Shown here in pieces: positions 26,568 to 37,861 of a DNA stretch of 58,392 nucleotides. Made by a program: the position numbers and the translations under genes. Each line of letters opens with the position of its first letter. The stretch's first letter is position 1. Origin of the DNA: Megasphaera geminata F0357 (GTDB lineage Bacteria > Bacillota > Negativicutes > Veillonellales > Megasphaeraceae); assembly GCF_000239275.1 (NCBI RefSeq), contig NZ_JH417560.1, forward strand, positions 1 to 58,392. Direction: 5' to 3'. The notes below the pieces were generated by a model. It was not told the origin of the DNA and made no database searches. It worked only from the letters and a program-made list of their open reading frames with translations.

Positions 26568-27671
26568 ATGATAATTACACGCGTTCGTTTACAGGGATTC
26601 AGGAACTATGAAAGTGTCGATATTTCTTTTCCAAAGTCTATTATTATCTTTTATGGGCGTAACGGACAGGGAAAAACAAATCTTCTTGAATCCATGTATG
26701 CGGGCTGTATCGGTAAATCATATAGAGGCGTCGGGGATATTGATATATTGAGACAAGGATCGAATGAAGGAAGTGTTATTATTGATTTTGTACGAAATAA
26801 TGTTGAACAGGAAGTTAAAATAATTTTTTCCCGATTTGAAAAAAAATCTGCATATATAAATAATACAAAGGTGAAGATAAAGGAACTGTTCGGAACATTG
26901 CAGGCAGTTATGTTTTCACCGGATGATTTACAATTAATTAAAGGAACTCCTTTGTTGAGACGACGTTTTATGGATATGGAAATATCTCAAGTAAATCAAA
27001 CATACTATCATTTGCTGTTGCAATATAATCGTGCTGTTGCGCAGCGAAATATTCTTTTAAGGAAAATGAAATATAAGAGGTGTATTTCGTTAGATGAATG
27101 GGATGAGCAATTAGCCCAATTTTCGGCGGAAATTGTAAAAAAGAGGTTGGAGTCTTTAAAAAAAATTCGTTTCATGGCAGGCATTATATATAAGAGGCTG
27201 ACACGGAATAAGGAAAATTTAACATTAACCTATGTGCAACCCTATAATAAAGGTATAGGTGATGAGCAGAATATAACTGATCCGGAGTGGTATTATCGGC
27301 TTTTGAAGAAAAACAGACAATATGATATATACAGAATATCTACATCTGTCGGCCCTCATCGAGATGATCTTATTTTAGGTACGGAAGCAGGAAATTTGAG
27401 AAGGTTCGGTTCTCAAGGCCAGCAACGAACTGCTGTTTTAGCTTTAAAATTGTCTGAATTGGAATTTATAAAATCTGAAAGCGGGGAATATCCTGTTTTG
27501 CTTTTAGATGATGTAATGAGTGAACTTGACGAAGGGCGGCGCAACTCTCTTCTTGAATTTGTTCATGAACGAATACAGACTTTTATTACTGCGACAGATG
27601 ATGCTGTTTTTCGCAAGAAAAAAGAATATCATTTTTTACATGTTGTCAACGGAAAGGTTAAATATGACTGA
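26568..27671 (+). CDS. recF: DNA repair and replication protein RecF
   Basis: A 367-residue SMC-like ATPase that with RecO and RecR loads RecA on gapped DNA. Walker A GRNGQGKTNLLE at about 30-41, signature GSQGQQRTAVLALKL at about 284-298, and Walker B VLLLDDVMSELDEGRR at about 306-321. Its last 8 bases overlap the next gene's ATG. Confidence 0.96.
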   Translation: MIITRVRLQGFRNYESVDISFPKSIIIFYGRNGQGKTNLLESMYAGCIGKSYRGVGDIDILRQGSNEGSVIIDFVRNNVEQEVKIIFSRFEKKSAYINNTKVKIKELFGTLQAVMFSPDDLQLIKGTPLLRRRFMDMEISQVNQTYYHLLLQYNRAVAQRNILLRKMKYKRCISLDEWDEQLAQFSAEIVKKRLESLKKIRFMAGIIYKRLTRNKENLTLTYVQPYNKGIGDEQNITDPEWYYRLLKKNRQYDIYRISTSVGPHRDDLILGTEAGNLRRFGSQGQQRTAVLALKLSELEFIKSESGEYPVLLLDDVMSELDEGRRNSLLEFVHERIQTFITATDDAVFRKKKEYHFLHVVNGKVKYD

Positions 27672-28527
27672 TATTAGAAAGGGGATTCCGGAAAAAGCCG
27701 GCAATTTTATACAAAATATACTGAAAAAAAATAATCTTCTACAATCGTATCGTCTTTATACCTTAAAGAGTAATTGGTCTCATATTATGGGATCTCAAAT
27801 AGGAAGGTATTCATATATCCATGATATCTGTGATGGTGTTATTACAATTGGCGTTATTAATTCAGCTTGGATGAGCCAACTTTTTATATATAAACGGCAG
27901 ATTAAAGAAAAAATAAATTCTTATCTGGGTGAACGGTATGTTAAAGATATAAAGTTTACAGGTTCCGGAAAAGTTCCGCCTAAAAAAAGTATCTTATGGG
28001 ATGAAATCCATGAAGGACAATTTCAAACTTATCTTTCTTCAATTGTCATTACTCCGGATACAATTAAGAAGATTCATAATGAAATAGATAAATTTCCTGA
28101 ATCTATGCAATCTAAAATGTTTAATTTGTTTGTAGCCAGGGAACGCAGACGTATTGCTTACGAGCGGGAAGGATATCATTCTTGCCCGCATTGTGGCAGA
28201 TGGCTGCGAAAAGAAGAAGGGTGTTTATTTTGTAGTCTGGCAGTTGAGAGGAAAAGAAAAATAAAATTAACGTCCATATTGCAGGAGCTTCCCTGGCTTA
28301 CATGGGAAGATGTGCTTCATGATTATGGTGCCGAAAGATTTACGGAAGAAATGTATAATGAAGTACGCCGTAATTGTATTTATAGATTGATTGAAAAAGT
28401 TTACCATAATGTTGATACGGAAGAAGACGATCTTTTTTTAGCTATTTTTATTACAAGAAAAAATCCGTCTGATTTGGAAGATAGTTTTATTATTCATTTG
28501 GTAAATAAGTATAGGAGGAAAGAATAA
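27664..28527 (+). CDS. DUF721/DciA-like protein with a C-terminal zinc-ribbon extension
   Basis: A 287-residue protein. The N-terminal about 100 residues fit DUF721/DciA, the DnaB-loading ancestor factor: IQNILKKNNLLQSYRLY and VITIGVINSAWMSQLFIYKR, typical of the DciA KH-like fold. Start ATG 27664 overlaps the end of recF, as in gene pairs where DciA follows recF. Unlike ordinary DUF721 proteins of 90-170 residues it adds about 170 residues with a cysteine quartet, CPHCGRWLRKEEGCLFCSL (about residues 175-193), a probable zinc ribbon, and a conserved-looking helical tail. Function of the tail unknown. Confidence 0.75.
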   Translation: MTDIRKGIPEKAGNFIQNILKKNNLLQSYRLYTLKSNWSHIMGSQIGRYSYIHDICDGVITIGVINSAWMSQLFIYKRQIKEKINSYLGERYVKDIKFTGSGKVPPKKSILWDEIHEGQFQTYLSSIVITPDTIKKIHNEIDKFPESMQSKMFNLFVARERRRIAYEREGYHSCPHCGRWLRKEEGCLFCSLAVERKRKIKLTSILQELPWLTWEDVLHDYGAERFTEEMYNEVRRNCIYRLIEKVYHNVDTEEDDLFLAIFITRKNPSDLEDSFIIHLVNKYRRKE

Positions 28528-28787
28528 TGTATCTTCATATAGGAGAAAATGAAGTTATTCCTCTTACGTCTATCATATCTATCGTAAAATGTCACCCGAC
28601 AAAATCGGTAAAAACCAACAGTGTAAAAAAATTCAATAAACCTTTTATTGCGGTCGGCAATATTTCCGACAATAAAATAAAATCATATGTATTGACAGAC
28701 GAGTATTTGTATGGTTCGCCAATTACATTGGAAACCCTCATTAAACGGTATAAAAATATATTTTCCCGATCTCAAAAATTTATATAA
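28527..28787 (+). CDS. RemB/YaaB-like DUF370 protein (extracellular-matrix regulator family)
   Basis: An 86-residue protein beginning MYLHIGENEVIPLTSIISI, the signature of DUF370 proteins between recF and gyrB. The ATG overlaps the previous stop by one base with an AGGAGG just upstream. B. subtilis RemB (YaaB) controls biofilm matrix genes with RemA; the role here is inferred only from family and place. The C-terminal half is more divergent than usual. Confidence 0.85.
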   Translation: MYLHIGENEVIPLTSIISIVKCHPTKSVKTNSVKKFNKPFIAVGNISDNKIKSYVLTDEYLYGSPITLETLIKRYKNIFSRSQKFI

Positions 28788-28811
28788 ATATCTTGTAATC
28801 GCGGACAGTAT

Positions 28812-30784
<1,973 letters not shown>

Positions 30785-30799
30785 TATAAGGAGGGCGCT

Positions 30800-31966
30800 A
30801 TGCCTGAAGTTTCGAAACGCATGCAATTTTTTACGGATTCGCCGATTGCTCGCATGTCCGTTTTATCGGATAAGTACGGTGCAATCAATTTATCTGCGGG
30901 GTTTCCGGAATTTTCACCGCCTGCACCTATTTTGAATAGCCTTAAAGACATTGTTGATAAAGGTCCGCATCAATACAGTTTGGATGCCGGTTCGGAAAGT
31001 TTTCGTCAGGCATTGGCGGACTATCGCTTTACATTCACGGGACATAAACCTGATGCAGAACATGAAATCATTGCAACTTGCGGAGGAACGGAAGCACTGA
31101 TAGCGGCGATTATGACAATCGTTGATCGGGGAGATAAGATCGTTATTTTTTCTCCTTATTATGATGCATACAGCACGGATGTTTTTCTTGCCGGTGGAGA
31201 ACCGATTTTTGTCCCCCTTCTTGGTGGAAACTTTACTTTTGACATAGATGAATTGGAAGCGGCTTTTAAACAAAGACCGAAGGCTATCCTTATTTGCAAT
31301 CCGTCTAATCCGTGCGGTAAAGTGTTTACTCAGGAAGAATTGGAAATAATTGCTTATTTCGTTCGTAAATATAATACGTTTGCCATCGTTGATGAAGTAT
31401 ACTCTCATATTATTTATAAACCCCATACATATACTTATTTTTGTGAATTGCCGGGAATGTATGAACGTACTGTTTGCATAGGTTCTTTATCTAAAACCTA
31501 CTCTATTACGGGCTGGCGTGTCGGTTATATTATAGGCTCTCCTGTAATAGTGGAAGAAATAAAGAAAATTCATGCATATCTGACGATCAGTGCACCCAGT
31601 CCGCTACAGGAAGCCGCCGTTACGGGACTTGACTTTAATCAAGCTTATTACGACAGTCTGATAGAAATGTATACAAAAAAACGCGATATCTTTATGAATG
31701 GACTCGATGAATTGAATATCACCCATAATATACCGTGCGGTGCATTCTATATTCTTCTTGATATTTCTGAGTACGGATATGAAAAGGATACAGAATTTTG
31801 TGAGACTTTAGTGAAAAAAGTAGGTGTCGGTGCTGTACCCGGTTCTGTTTTTTTTGCTGAAGATGTACAAAATTATATTCGTCTCCATTTTGCTGTGGAT
31901 GATAAGACTCTGTATAAAGCACTCGATCGATTGGCATCAATGAAAGAAAAAATGGCACGTTTTTAA
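30800..31966 (+). CDS. PLP-dependent aminotransferase, class I/II (aspartate-aminotransferase family)
   Basis: A 388-residue fold-type I transaminase. Pyridoxal-phosphate features: NPSNPCGKVF (about 172-181), DEVYSHIIY (about 200-208), and the Schiff-base Lys in SLSKTYSITGWRVGY (about 229-243). The conserved substrate Arg is in YIRLHF near the C-terminus. A strong AAGGAGG precedes ATG. The amino acid substrate cannot be told from sequence. It occupies the position after gyrB where Firmicutes often have gyrA. Confidence 0.9.
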   Translation: MPEVSKRMQFFTDSPIARMSVLSDKYGAINLSAGFPEFSPPAPILNSLKDIVDKGPHQYSLDAGSESFRQALADYRFTFTGHKPDAEHEIIATCGGTEALIAAIMTIVDRGDKIVIFSPYYDAYSTDVFLAGGEPIFVPLLGGNFTFDIDELEAAFKQRPKAILICNPSNPCGKVFTQEELEIIAYFVRKYNTFAIVDEVYSHIIYKPHTYTYFCELPGMYERTVCIGSLSKTYSITGWRVGYIIGSPVIVEEIKKIHAYLTISAPSPLQEAAVTGLDFNQAYYDSLIEMYTKKRDIFMNGLDELNITHNIPCGAFYILLDISEYGYEKDTEFCETLVKKVGVGAVPGSVFFAEDVQNYIRLHFAVDDKTLYKALDRLASMKEKMARF

Positions 31967-31974
31967 GAGGAATA

Positions 31975-32712
31975 ATGATGAAAATAATAATTCCGCTGGT
32001 AATTACAATCCTTTTCGCTTCATTTGCCTGTGCCGCAAACGAGATCTCATATACAAATGCTGAGACAGACACTGTGCTTGCAATAAAACATTTTGATGCC
32101 GATCACAGTTCTAAAAGTAAAATAAATGATGAAATCATATCTTTTGTAAAAACGGCAATTCCTGAAAAACATAGCCACACGTACTTTCACATTGACAATG
32201 AATTGATGAATGACTATTTCTATCATCTTACGGAATATGATGTGCATACACGTCTTGCAGTAACCGAGTATGCGGTTGCAAAAGACAAAACGAATATTTG
32301 GCTGCTTGCTGAAGGTACAAAAGGTGTACTTATTTACGGGACGACAGAGACTCTTGTTAAGAAAACGAAGATAGACTTGTACCCGCAGGTGCTTTCCTTG
32401 ATTGACAGAGGAACGTTTTATGTCGATGTGCCGACATTTGTTCCTTATACTTTAAATGTGCGAACATTGAATAACGCCGTTGCCAATGTGTCGGACAAAA
32501 ATTTAATATTGCCCGTGTCTGAAGGTAAAACGAAAGCATTGATCACTCTTGAAATTGCCGGCGTCACAAAAAACGTTGAAAAGACGATTGTTGTAACTGA
32601 CTGCAAGTATCTTCCCGAGAAGTTCGGCGAGCGCACAGACCGCGGTATCCGTGTAGGAATAATTGGCAGGCATTCTCCTCGTAGGATAGTCGGCGGTTTC
32701 GGCGATTGGTAA
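31975..32712 (+). CDS. Secreted protein of unknown function
   Basis: A 245-residue protein with a cleavable signal peptide (MMKIIIPLVITILFASFACA, then ANEISY). The mature part has no recognisable enzyme motif. It contains a region rich in beta-branched residues (FVPYTLNVRTLNNAVANVS at about 151-169) and a C-terminal Arg/Gly segment (GIIGRHSPRRIVGGFGDW). The real start may be the second Met. Eight bases separate it from the aminotransferase, so it is probably co-transcribed. I do not recognise a family. Confidence 0.7.
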   Translation: MMKIIIPLVITILFASFACAANEISYTNAETDTVLAIKHFDADHSSKSKINDEIISFVKTAIPEKHSHTYFHIDNELMNDYFYHLTEYDVHTRLAVTEYAVAKDKTNIWLLAEGTKGVLIYGTTETLVKKTKIDLYPQVLSLIDRGTFYVDVPTFVPYTLNVRTLNNAVANVSDKNLILPVSEGKTKALITLEIAGVTKNVEKTIVVTDCKYLPEKFGERTDRGIRVGIIGRHSPRRIVGGFGDW

Positions 32713-32731
32713 TAATTTTAAGGAGAAGTGA

Positions 32732-34093
32732 TTGTACTTGGAATTTTCTTTGGTAAAACAGTTTTGTGTAATAGTCTTACTTACTGTCGGTAACGGCATT
32801 TTTTCTATGCTTGAAATGTCTATAGTAAGCAGTCATCAATCACGGTTGGAAACGATAGCTGAAGAAGGTAATAAGGCGGCGAAAATTGTCCTTAAATTAC
32901 GAGAGAATCCGAATAAAATGTTTTCGACCGTCCAATTCGGTATGACCTTGGTCAGTTTATTGACCGGTGTCTACGGCGGTACGGAAATGGCAGGCCCGCT
33001 TTCATCATATGTAGCGCTTATACCCGGGGCCGAGCCGTATGCTTATTCCATCAGTTTAACCGCAATCGTTATTATTATTACTTACCTGACCTTAATTCTT
33101 GGGGAACTTGTTCCCAAGCGGATTGCAATAGACAGCCCGGAACGGATCGCTTGTTTTTTAGCGCGTCCTATGCTTTGGTTTTCCAAGCTATGTACTCCTC
33201 TCGTCTGGATTCTTTCTGCGTCTACCGCCTTTGTTACGAAACTTATCGGTGCGGATAATCCGGAAGTGCTGCCCGTAACGGCTGATGAAATTCGGCTGCT
33301 TTTGGAAAAAGGGGCTGAACTCGGTGCTTTTGATAAAGAAGAACCGAAACTGGTCGAACGCGTATTTCGTCTCTCTGATATGGATGCAGGCGATATTATG
33401 ACGAACCGAACCCAAATGGATTGGATCGATTTGGAAGATGATGAAAATAAAATCATGAAAGATTTGGTTGCTTTTCACCACATTAATGTTCCTGTCTGTC
33501 GCGGATCTATTGATGAGTTCATCGGCATTGCGTCTATTAATAAGGTATTTAGTCAATACTATAAAGGCGTAGCTTTAAAAAGATATGTTTCTATTCATGC
33601 TATCCTGGAACATTCCTGTCGTAATCCCGAGTATATCCCCGAATCCATGGATATAATGAAAGTCGTTCATATATTCCAGGAGAAGGGGATTCATGAAGCG
33701 GCCGTCCTTGATGAATATGGTAACTTGAGCGGGATTCTTTCTGTTCACGATATTTTAGAAAAGCTCGTCGGGATCATGCCCGTGGGGGAAGCGGAGAAGG
33801 CGGAAGAAGCCAATAAAATCGTTCAACGAGGACTCAATGAGTGGCTTATTGACGGCTTGGTTTCGATTGAAGAATTTAAAGATTTCTTCCTGATAGATGA
33901 AGAACTCCCCGGTGAAGGAGAAGACCTCTATAAAACCATGGGCGGCTTTGTCACATACGGAATAGGCCGAATTATCCAAGAAACGGATATATACGAATGG
34001 AAAAACTACAAATTTGAAGTTATCGATATGGATAATCTTCGTGTCGATAAAATTCTTGTATTCCGTGCAAAGACAGAAGAAATAATTGAGTAA
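32732..34093 (+). CDS. CNNM/CorC-type hemolysin-family membrane transporter
   Basis: A 453-residue protein. An N-terminal CNNM (DUF21) domain of about four membrane helices (about residues 1-200) is followed by tandem CBS domains (SDMDAGDIMTNRTQMDWID and later VVHIFQEKGIHEAAVLDEYG), then a CorC_HlyC domain in the last 90 residues (ELPGEGEDLYKTMGGFV, about 389-405). Such proteins are linked to Mg2+ or Co2+ efflux, not haemolysis. Start TTG 32732 follows AAGGAGAAGTGA. Confidence 0.9.
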   Translation: MYLEFSLVKQFCVIVLLTVGNGIFSMLEMSIVSSHQSRLETIAEEGNKAAKIVLKLRENPNKMFSTVQFGMTLVSLLTGVYGGTEMAGPLSSYVALIPGAEPYAYSISLTAIVIIITYLTLILGELVPKRIAIDSPERIACFLARPMLWFSKLCTPLVWILSASTAFVTKLIGADNPEVLPVTADEIRLLLEKGAELGAFDKEEPKLVERVFRLSDMDAGDIMTNRTQMDWIDLEDDENKIMKDLVAFHHINVPVCRGSIDEFIGIASINKVFSQYYKGVALKRYVSIHAILEHSCRNPEYIPESMDIMKVVHIFQEKGIHEAAVLDEYGNLSGILSVHDILEKLVGIMPVGEAEKAEEANKIVQRGLNEWLIDGLVSIEEFKDFFLIDEELPGEGEDLYKTMGGFVTYGIGRIIQETDIYEWKNYKFEVIDMDNLRVDKILVFRAKTEEIIE

Positions 34094-34120
34094 AAGTGAA
34101 GGAATGTAAGAAGAGAGAGT

Positions 34121-34153
34121 AAAAAGGAATGGAGTTAACTCCATTCCTTTTTT
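34121..34153. terminator. Bidirectional terminator between converging genes
   Basis: AAAAAGGAATGGAGTTAACT and its complement form a perfect palindrome spanning 34121-34152, with A runs and T runs on both sides. It lies between the CNNM gene (ends 34093) and gpsA (ends 34152). Confidence 0.85.
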
Positions 34154-35111
34154 ACTCGTCTTTTAAGGATCTGAGGAACAACCCTTCCAGTCCTTCTTTC
34201 GGGTCTTTATTGTTGTGTGTTATTTCGTAAACTGTACGGCTGATCGGAAGTTCTGCGCCGTACTTGTCCGACAGATTAATTAAAGCTTCGGCCGTGTAAA
34301 ATCCTTCGGCCAACTTTTCAAAAAATTCATGTTTGATCAGTCCTTCTCCATAGCGGCGGTTATTGCTGTATGGTGAGAAAAGGGTTGCTTCATAATCGCC
34401 CAAATGGGAAAGTCCGTAAACGGTCATGTTATTTCCGCCCATGGCTGCGATAAGTTTGGATAATTCGTGCGTTCCCCTGGACATAAGAGCTCCTTTAAGG
34501 CTTGAACAACCGAGACCGTCGAGCATGCCTGCCGCTATACCGATGACGTTCTTGGCAGCGGCGCCGATTTCCGTTCCCAGCAGGTCATGACCGTAATAAA
34601 ATCGAATAAGGGGGCTGGTAAGCGTTTGGACCAGCACTTTTGTCAATTCCGTATTTTCTGAAGCAATGACCATGCAATTCGGCATGCCCTTAATAAAGTC
34701 CTGAACATGCCCGGGACCGACCCAGACCGCTAAAGTTGCGTTTTTACCCAATTCTTCATACCCTATCTCAGAGAGGCGCTTACCTGTTTCCGATTCGAGT
34801 CCCTTCATGCAAAGGAGAAGCGGTTTTGTTGTAATAGTTTTAATAGTTTTTAATTGTTTGGTAAAGTTACGAAATGCCTGTGCTTTAATGGAGATGATAC
34901 AAATATCGGCCGCAGCTACAGCTTTTTCTAAATCATTTGTTAAGACAACAGTTTCGGGCAAGAAGAGATATTCGTTTTGCCGTGTTTCTGCTAACTGCTT
35001 TAAATTGGATGACCCTTCACGGCCCCATAAAGTAACATTATGACCGATATGATTTGCGTACCAACTGTGGAAACTGCCCCAACGGCCGCAGCCTAATACG
35101 GAAATATTCAT
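34152..35111 (-). CDS. gpsA: Glycerol-3-phosphate dehydrogenase [NAD(P)+]
   Basis: A 319-residue enzyme reducing dihydroxyacetone phosphate to sn-glycerol-3-phosphate for lipid synthesis. The N-terminal dinucleotide motif is LGCGRWGSFHSWYANHIGH, a GxGxxG with a Trp insert common to this family; the conserved GTEIGAAAKNVIGIAAGMLDG block is around 179-199 (active-site Lys in AAKN). Length is close to normal (330). Transcribed toward the CNNM gene; upstream neighbour is the isocitrate-dehydrogenase gene on the same strand, separated by a terminator. Confidence 0.94.
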   Translation of the reverse strand: MNISVLGCGRWGSFHSWYANHIGHNVTLWGREGSSNLKQLAETRQNEYLFLPETVVLTNDLEKAVAAADICIISIKAQAFRNFTKQLKTIKTITTKPLLLCMKGLESETGKRLSEIGYEELGKNATLAVWVGPGHVQDFIKGMPNCMVIASENTELTKVLVQTLTSPLIRFYYGHDLLGTEIGAAAKNVIGIAAGMLDGLGCSSLKGALMSRGTHELSKLIAAMGGNNMTVYGLSHLGDYEATLFSPYSNNRRYGEGLIKHEFFEKLAEGFYTAEALINLSDKYGAELPISRTVYEITHNNKDPKEGLEGLFLRSLKDE

Positions 35112-35172
35112 GTACCTACTCCTTTTTCTTGTAATGGTCTTATTATAGCGTATATGTGTTTACAGGTATATA

Positions 35173-35209
35173 TAAAAAGCCCTCTTTATGGTAACCCCAT
35201 AAAGAGAGC
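35173..35209 (-). terminator. Terminator after the isocitrate-dehydrogenase-type gene
   Basis: GCCCTCTTTATGG at 35179-35191 pairs with CCATAAAGAGAGC at 35197-35209, followed on the minus strand by TTTTTATA. It lies just downstream of the stop at 35224. Confidence 0.8.
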
Positions 35210-35223
35210 TTAAAATTAAAATG

Positions 35224-36219
35224 TCATAACTTAGCAATAATAGCTGTTGTATACTCTTCCGTCTTAGCTGTACCGCCGAGATCGGGAGTAAGCGTTGTGC
35301 CTTCACTGAGGATGAGGTCTACGGCATGCCGAATCGTTGCTGCCGTTTCATTTTCGTTCATATATTCGAGCATCATGCATGCCGACCAGAGGAGCGCCGT
35401 CGGGTTGGCGATATGCATACCGGCAATATCGGGAGCACTGCCGTGGACTGCTTCAAACATGGCATAGTCCGTACCGATGTTCATGGACGGTAAGAGACCG
35501 AGACCGCCGATAAGACCGCTTGTAAGATCGGAAATGATATCACCGTACAAATTCGGAGTGACCATGATATCGAAATTTTCAGGATGCATGACAAGTTGCA
35601 TACATACATTATCGACAATTTTATCGTCACTTTCAATATCAGGAAACTCTTTAGCGATTTCTTTGAAAATAGAAAGAAAAAGACCGTCACTCAGTTTAAG
35701 AATATTTGCTTTATGTACACATGTTACTTTGTGCCGCTTTTTTTTCCGTGCATATATGAAAGCATCGCGAATGATTCGTTCACTTGCAGTACGAGTAATG
35801 ATTTTGGTAGCATGAACCGTATTCCTGTCAATTTGTGTTTCTATGCCGACATAGAGATCCTCCGTATTTTCTCGGAATGTAACGATATCGACATTTGGGA
35901 AGGGGGTTTTTACGGCATCGTTTGATTTAGCTGGCCTGATATTGGCATAGAGATTGTATTTATTGCGCAAGGTCACGTTAAGGGATCGAAATCCTTTCCC
36001 AATCGGTGTTGTAATAGGCGATTTCAAGAGCAGATGTGTCTTTTCGAAGGAGACGAAGGCATCATTCGGGATGAGAGCACCGTTGCGTTCATATTCGGCC
36101 GCGCCGACATTGAATATTTCATACGTCAAAGGGGCGTGGGCCGCTTTTAAAATAGAAATGACCGCATCTGTTATTTCCGGGCCGATTCCGTCTCCTTTAA
36201 AGACTGTAATTGTTTTCAT
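35224..36219 (-). CDS. NAD-dependent isocitrate dehydrogenase-type (isocitrate/isopropylmalate dehydrogenase family)
   Basis: A 331-residue short-form enzyme converting isocitrate to 2-oxoglutarate; isopropylmalate is the alternative substrate of the superfamily. Features include FKGDGIGPEIT (about 5-15), KSPITTPIGKGFRSLNVTLR (substrate loop with the phosphorylatable-type Ser and Arg region), FRENTEDLYVGIE (about 114-126) and NLYGDIISDLTSGLIGGLG (Mg-binding aspartates, about 223-241). It sits 3 bases after citrate synthase, which makes the isocitrate assignment more likely than isopropylmalate. Confidence 0.87.
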   Translation of the reverse strand: MKTITVFKGDGIGPEITDAVISILKAAHAPLTYEIFNVGAAEYERNGALIPNDAFVSFEKTHLLLKSPITTPIGKGFRSLNVTLRNKYNLYANIRPAKSNDAVKTPFPNVDIVTFRENTEDLYVGIETQIDRNTVHATKIITRTASERIIRDAFIYARKKKRHKVTCVHKANILKLSDGLFLSIFKEIAKEFPDIESDDKIVDNVCMQLVMHPENFDIMVTPNLYGDIISDLTSGLIGGLGLLPSMNIGTDYAMFEAVHGSAPDIAGMHIANPTALLWSACMMLEYMNENETAATIRHAVDLILSEGTTLTPDLGGTAKTEEYTTAIIAKL

Positions 36220-36222
36220 TGG

Positions 36223-37563
36223 TTATCGTTCCTCTCTGCATATATAAGGAAGTAAATCGCCGACATACTTTGTGGCAGGACGCATAATACGCCCGTCATA
36301 GAGTTTATTTTCCAAATTATGTGCCAACCAGCCGACGAGTCGACTGACTACGAATAAAGGCGTATATAAATCGCGGGGAATATCGAGCATATGGTAGCAA
36401 AAACCGCTGTAGTAATCGACATTACTGCAAATATCCATACCTTTTTCGGCACTGATAATATCCTTAGCTACGCTTTCAAAACGCTGATAAAAGTCGAAGT
36501 GCTTATCAAGGCCTTTTTTATGAGCTACTTCGCCGCAGTAGTTGCGCATAATCTCGGCACGCGGGTCGGAAATCGTATAGACGGCATGACCGAAACCGTA
36601 TACGAGACCGTCCGTGCCGGGGAAATTTTTATTAAGAATTCGGTAAACCGTATCACGCAGCTGTTTTTCTGAAGCGTTGAGACCGACCGTATCAATGATT
36701 TGTTCCATCATTTTTGAAGCGCGTACGTTAGCACCGCCGTGGCGGGGACCCTTGAGCGCGCCTATGGAGCTGGACATGGTTGAGTAAATATCTGTATCCG
36801 TTGAAGCGACGACAACATTTGTAAAGGTTGAATTCGTACCGCCGCCGTGATCAGCATGTAAGAAAAGGAGTAAATCAAGAAGATGTGCCTCTGCTTCTGA
36901 AAAAGAACTGTCCGGCCGCAGCATGGAAAGAATATTTTCGGCTGTTGAGTAATCTTTGCGCGGATAGTGTATAATCAAACTGCGTCTGTCGTAGTAATGG
37001 ACCTTGGACATATAAGCATAGCAGGCGATCGACGGAAGCTTGCCCATAATATTTAACCCTTTTAATAAAGTTTGGTATACATCCGTATTATCCGGATCTT
37101 CGTCGTAATTATATAAAGTCAGCAGGGCATGTTGCAGTTTGTTCATCAAATTTCTGCCGGGCATACGAAGAAGATTCATTTCTAAGAAATCATCAGGAAG
37201 TTCATATGAATCGGAAATATTCTTGCAAAATTCGTGAAGCTCTTTTTTATTCGGTAAATACCCGAAAAGAAGAAGAAAACAGGCCTCTTCATAAAGATAG
37301 CCGTTATATATATCTTTTTTTATAAAATCCGAAATATCAATACCTCTATAGTAGAGTGTACCTTCACAATTTACTTTGTGACCGTCCGCATCTCTTCGAT
37401 ACCCGACGACATCGGCAATACGTGTCAAACCGACAAGAACGCCTGTATGGTCTTCATTACGCAGTCCTCGTTTTACACCGTGTTTCGTATAGAGGGCTCT
37501 GGGGATTTGTGTGAAGTTTTGGGATTTACCGTAAAATTGAGCAACATGGATGTTTTGGTCCAT
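36223..37563 (-). CDS. Citrate synthase
   Basis: A 446-residue enzyme condensing oxaloacetate with acetyl-CoA. Active-site landmarks are LHADHGGGTNSTFT (about 235-248, catalytic His), the LKGPRHGGANVRASKMME block (about 267-284), and GFGHAVYTISDPRAE (about 322-336). The C-terminus has the GWLAHNLENKLYDGRIMRP block. In an anaerobe it likely feeds glutamate via 2-oxoglutarate, working with the neighbouring hydratase and dehydrogenase; the rest of the cycle is not here. Methylcitrate synthase activity is possible. It heads the minus-strand pair with the dehydrogenase and is divergent from the hydratase. Confidence 0.9.
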   Translation of the reverse strand: MDQNIHVAQFYGKSQNFTQIPRALYTKHGVKRGLRNEDHTGVLVGLTRIADVVGYRRDADGHKVNCEGTLYYRGIDISDFIKKDIYNGYLYEEACFLLLFGYLPNKKELHEFCKNISDSYELPDDFLEMNLLRMPGRNLMNKLQHALLTLYNYDEDPDNTDVYQTLLKGLNIMGKLPSIACYAYMSKVHYYDRRSLIIHYPRKDYSTAENILSMLRPDSSFSEAEAHLLDLLLFLHADHGGGTNSTFTNVVVASTDTDIYSTMSSSIGALKGPRHGGANVRASKMMEQIIDTVGLNASEKQLRDTVYRILNKNFPGTDGLVYGFGHAVYTISDPRAEIMRNYCGEVAHKKGLDKHFDFYQRFESVAKDIISAEKGMDICSNVDYYSGFCYHMLDIPRDLYTPLFVVSRLVGWLAHNLENKLYDGRIMRPATKYVGDLLPYICREER

Positions 37564-37861
37564 TCCGAAGGCTCCTTTCCAAGGGGCTTGGTTATTGTTT
37601 TTAAATATTCTTTTAAATCTATAAATATTTATATAATCCTTTTTTGTGAACCCATAGGTCTATGCATAAGTAATTATAGCATAAAACCACATACTGTAAA
37701 ATGATGTGACCATGATTAAAAAGTAAGTTATCTGACTTTTCATATAGAATAATTATGATATAATACATATTATATTGCTTGTTGTTTTTATAATATGAAA
37801 ACAAATTACATAAATTTCAGAATGAGAAATAATAAGTTTTTCGTCATATAAGGAGGTCAAC
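37564..37861. promoter_or_regulatory. Divergent control region of citrate synthase and the aconitase-family gene
   Basis: A 298-base AT-rich gap. TATAAT at 37759-37764 faces the hydratase; A/T-rich -10-like boxes face citrate synthase around 37670-37680. No recognisable operator is seen. Both genes belong to the oxidative half of the cycle, so a shared control site is plausible. Confidence 0.4.
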
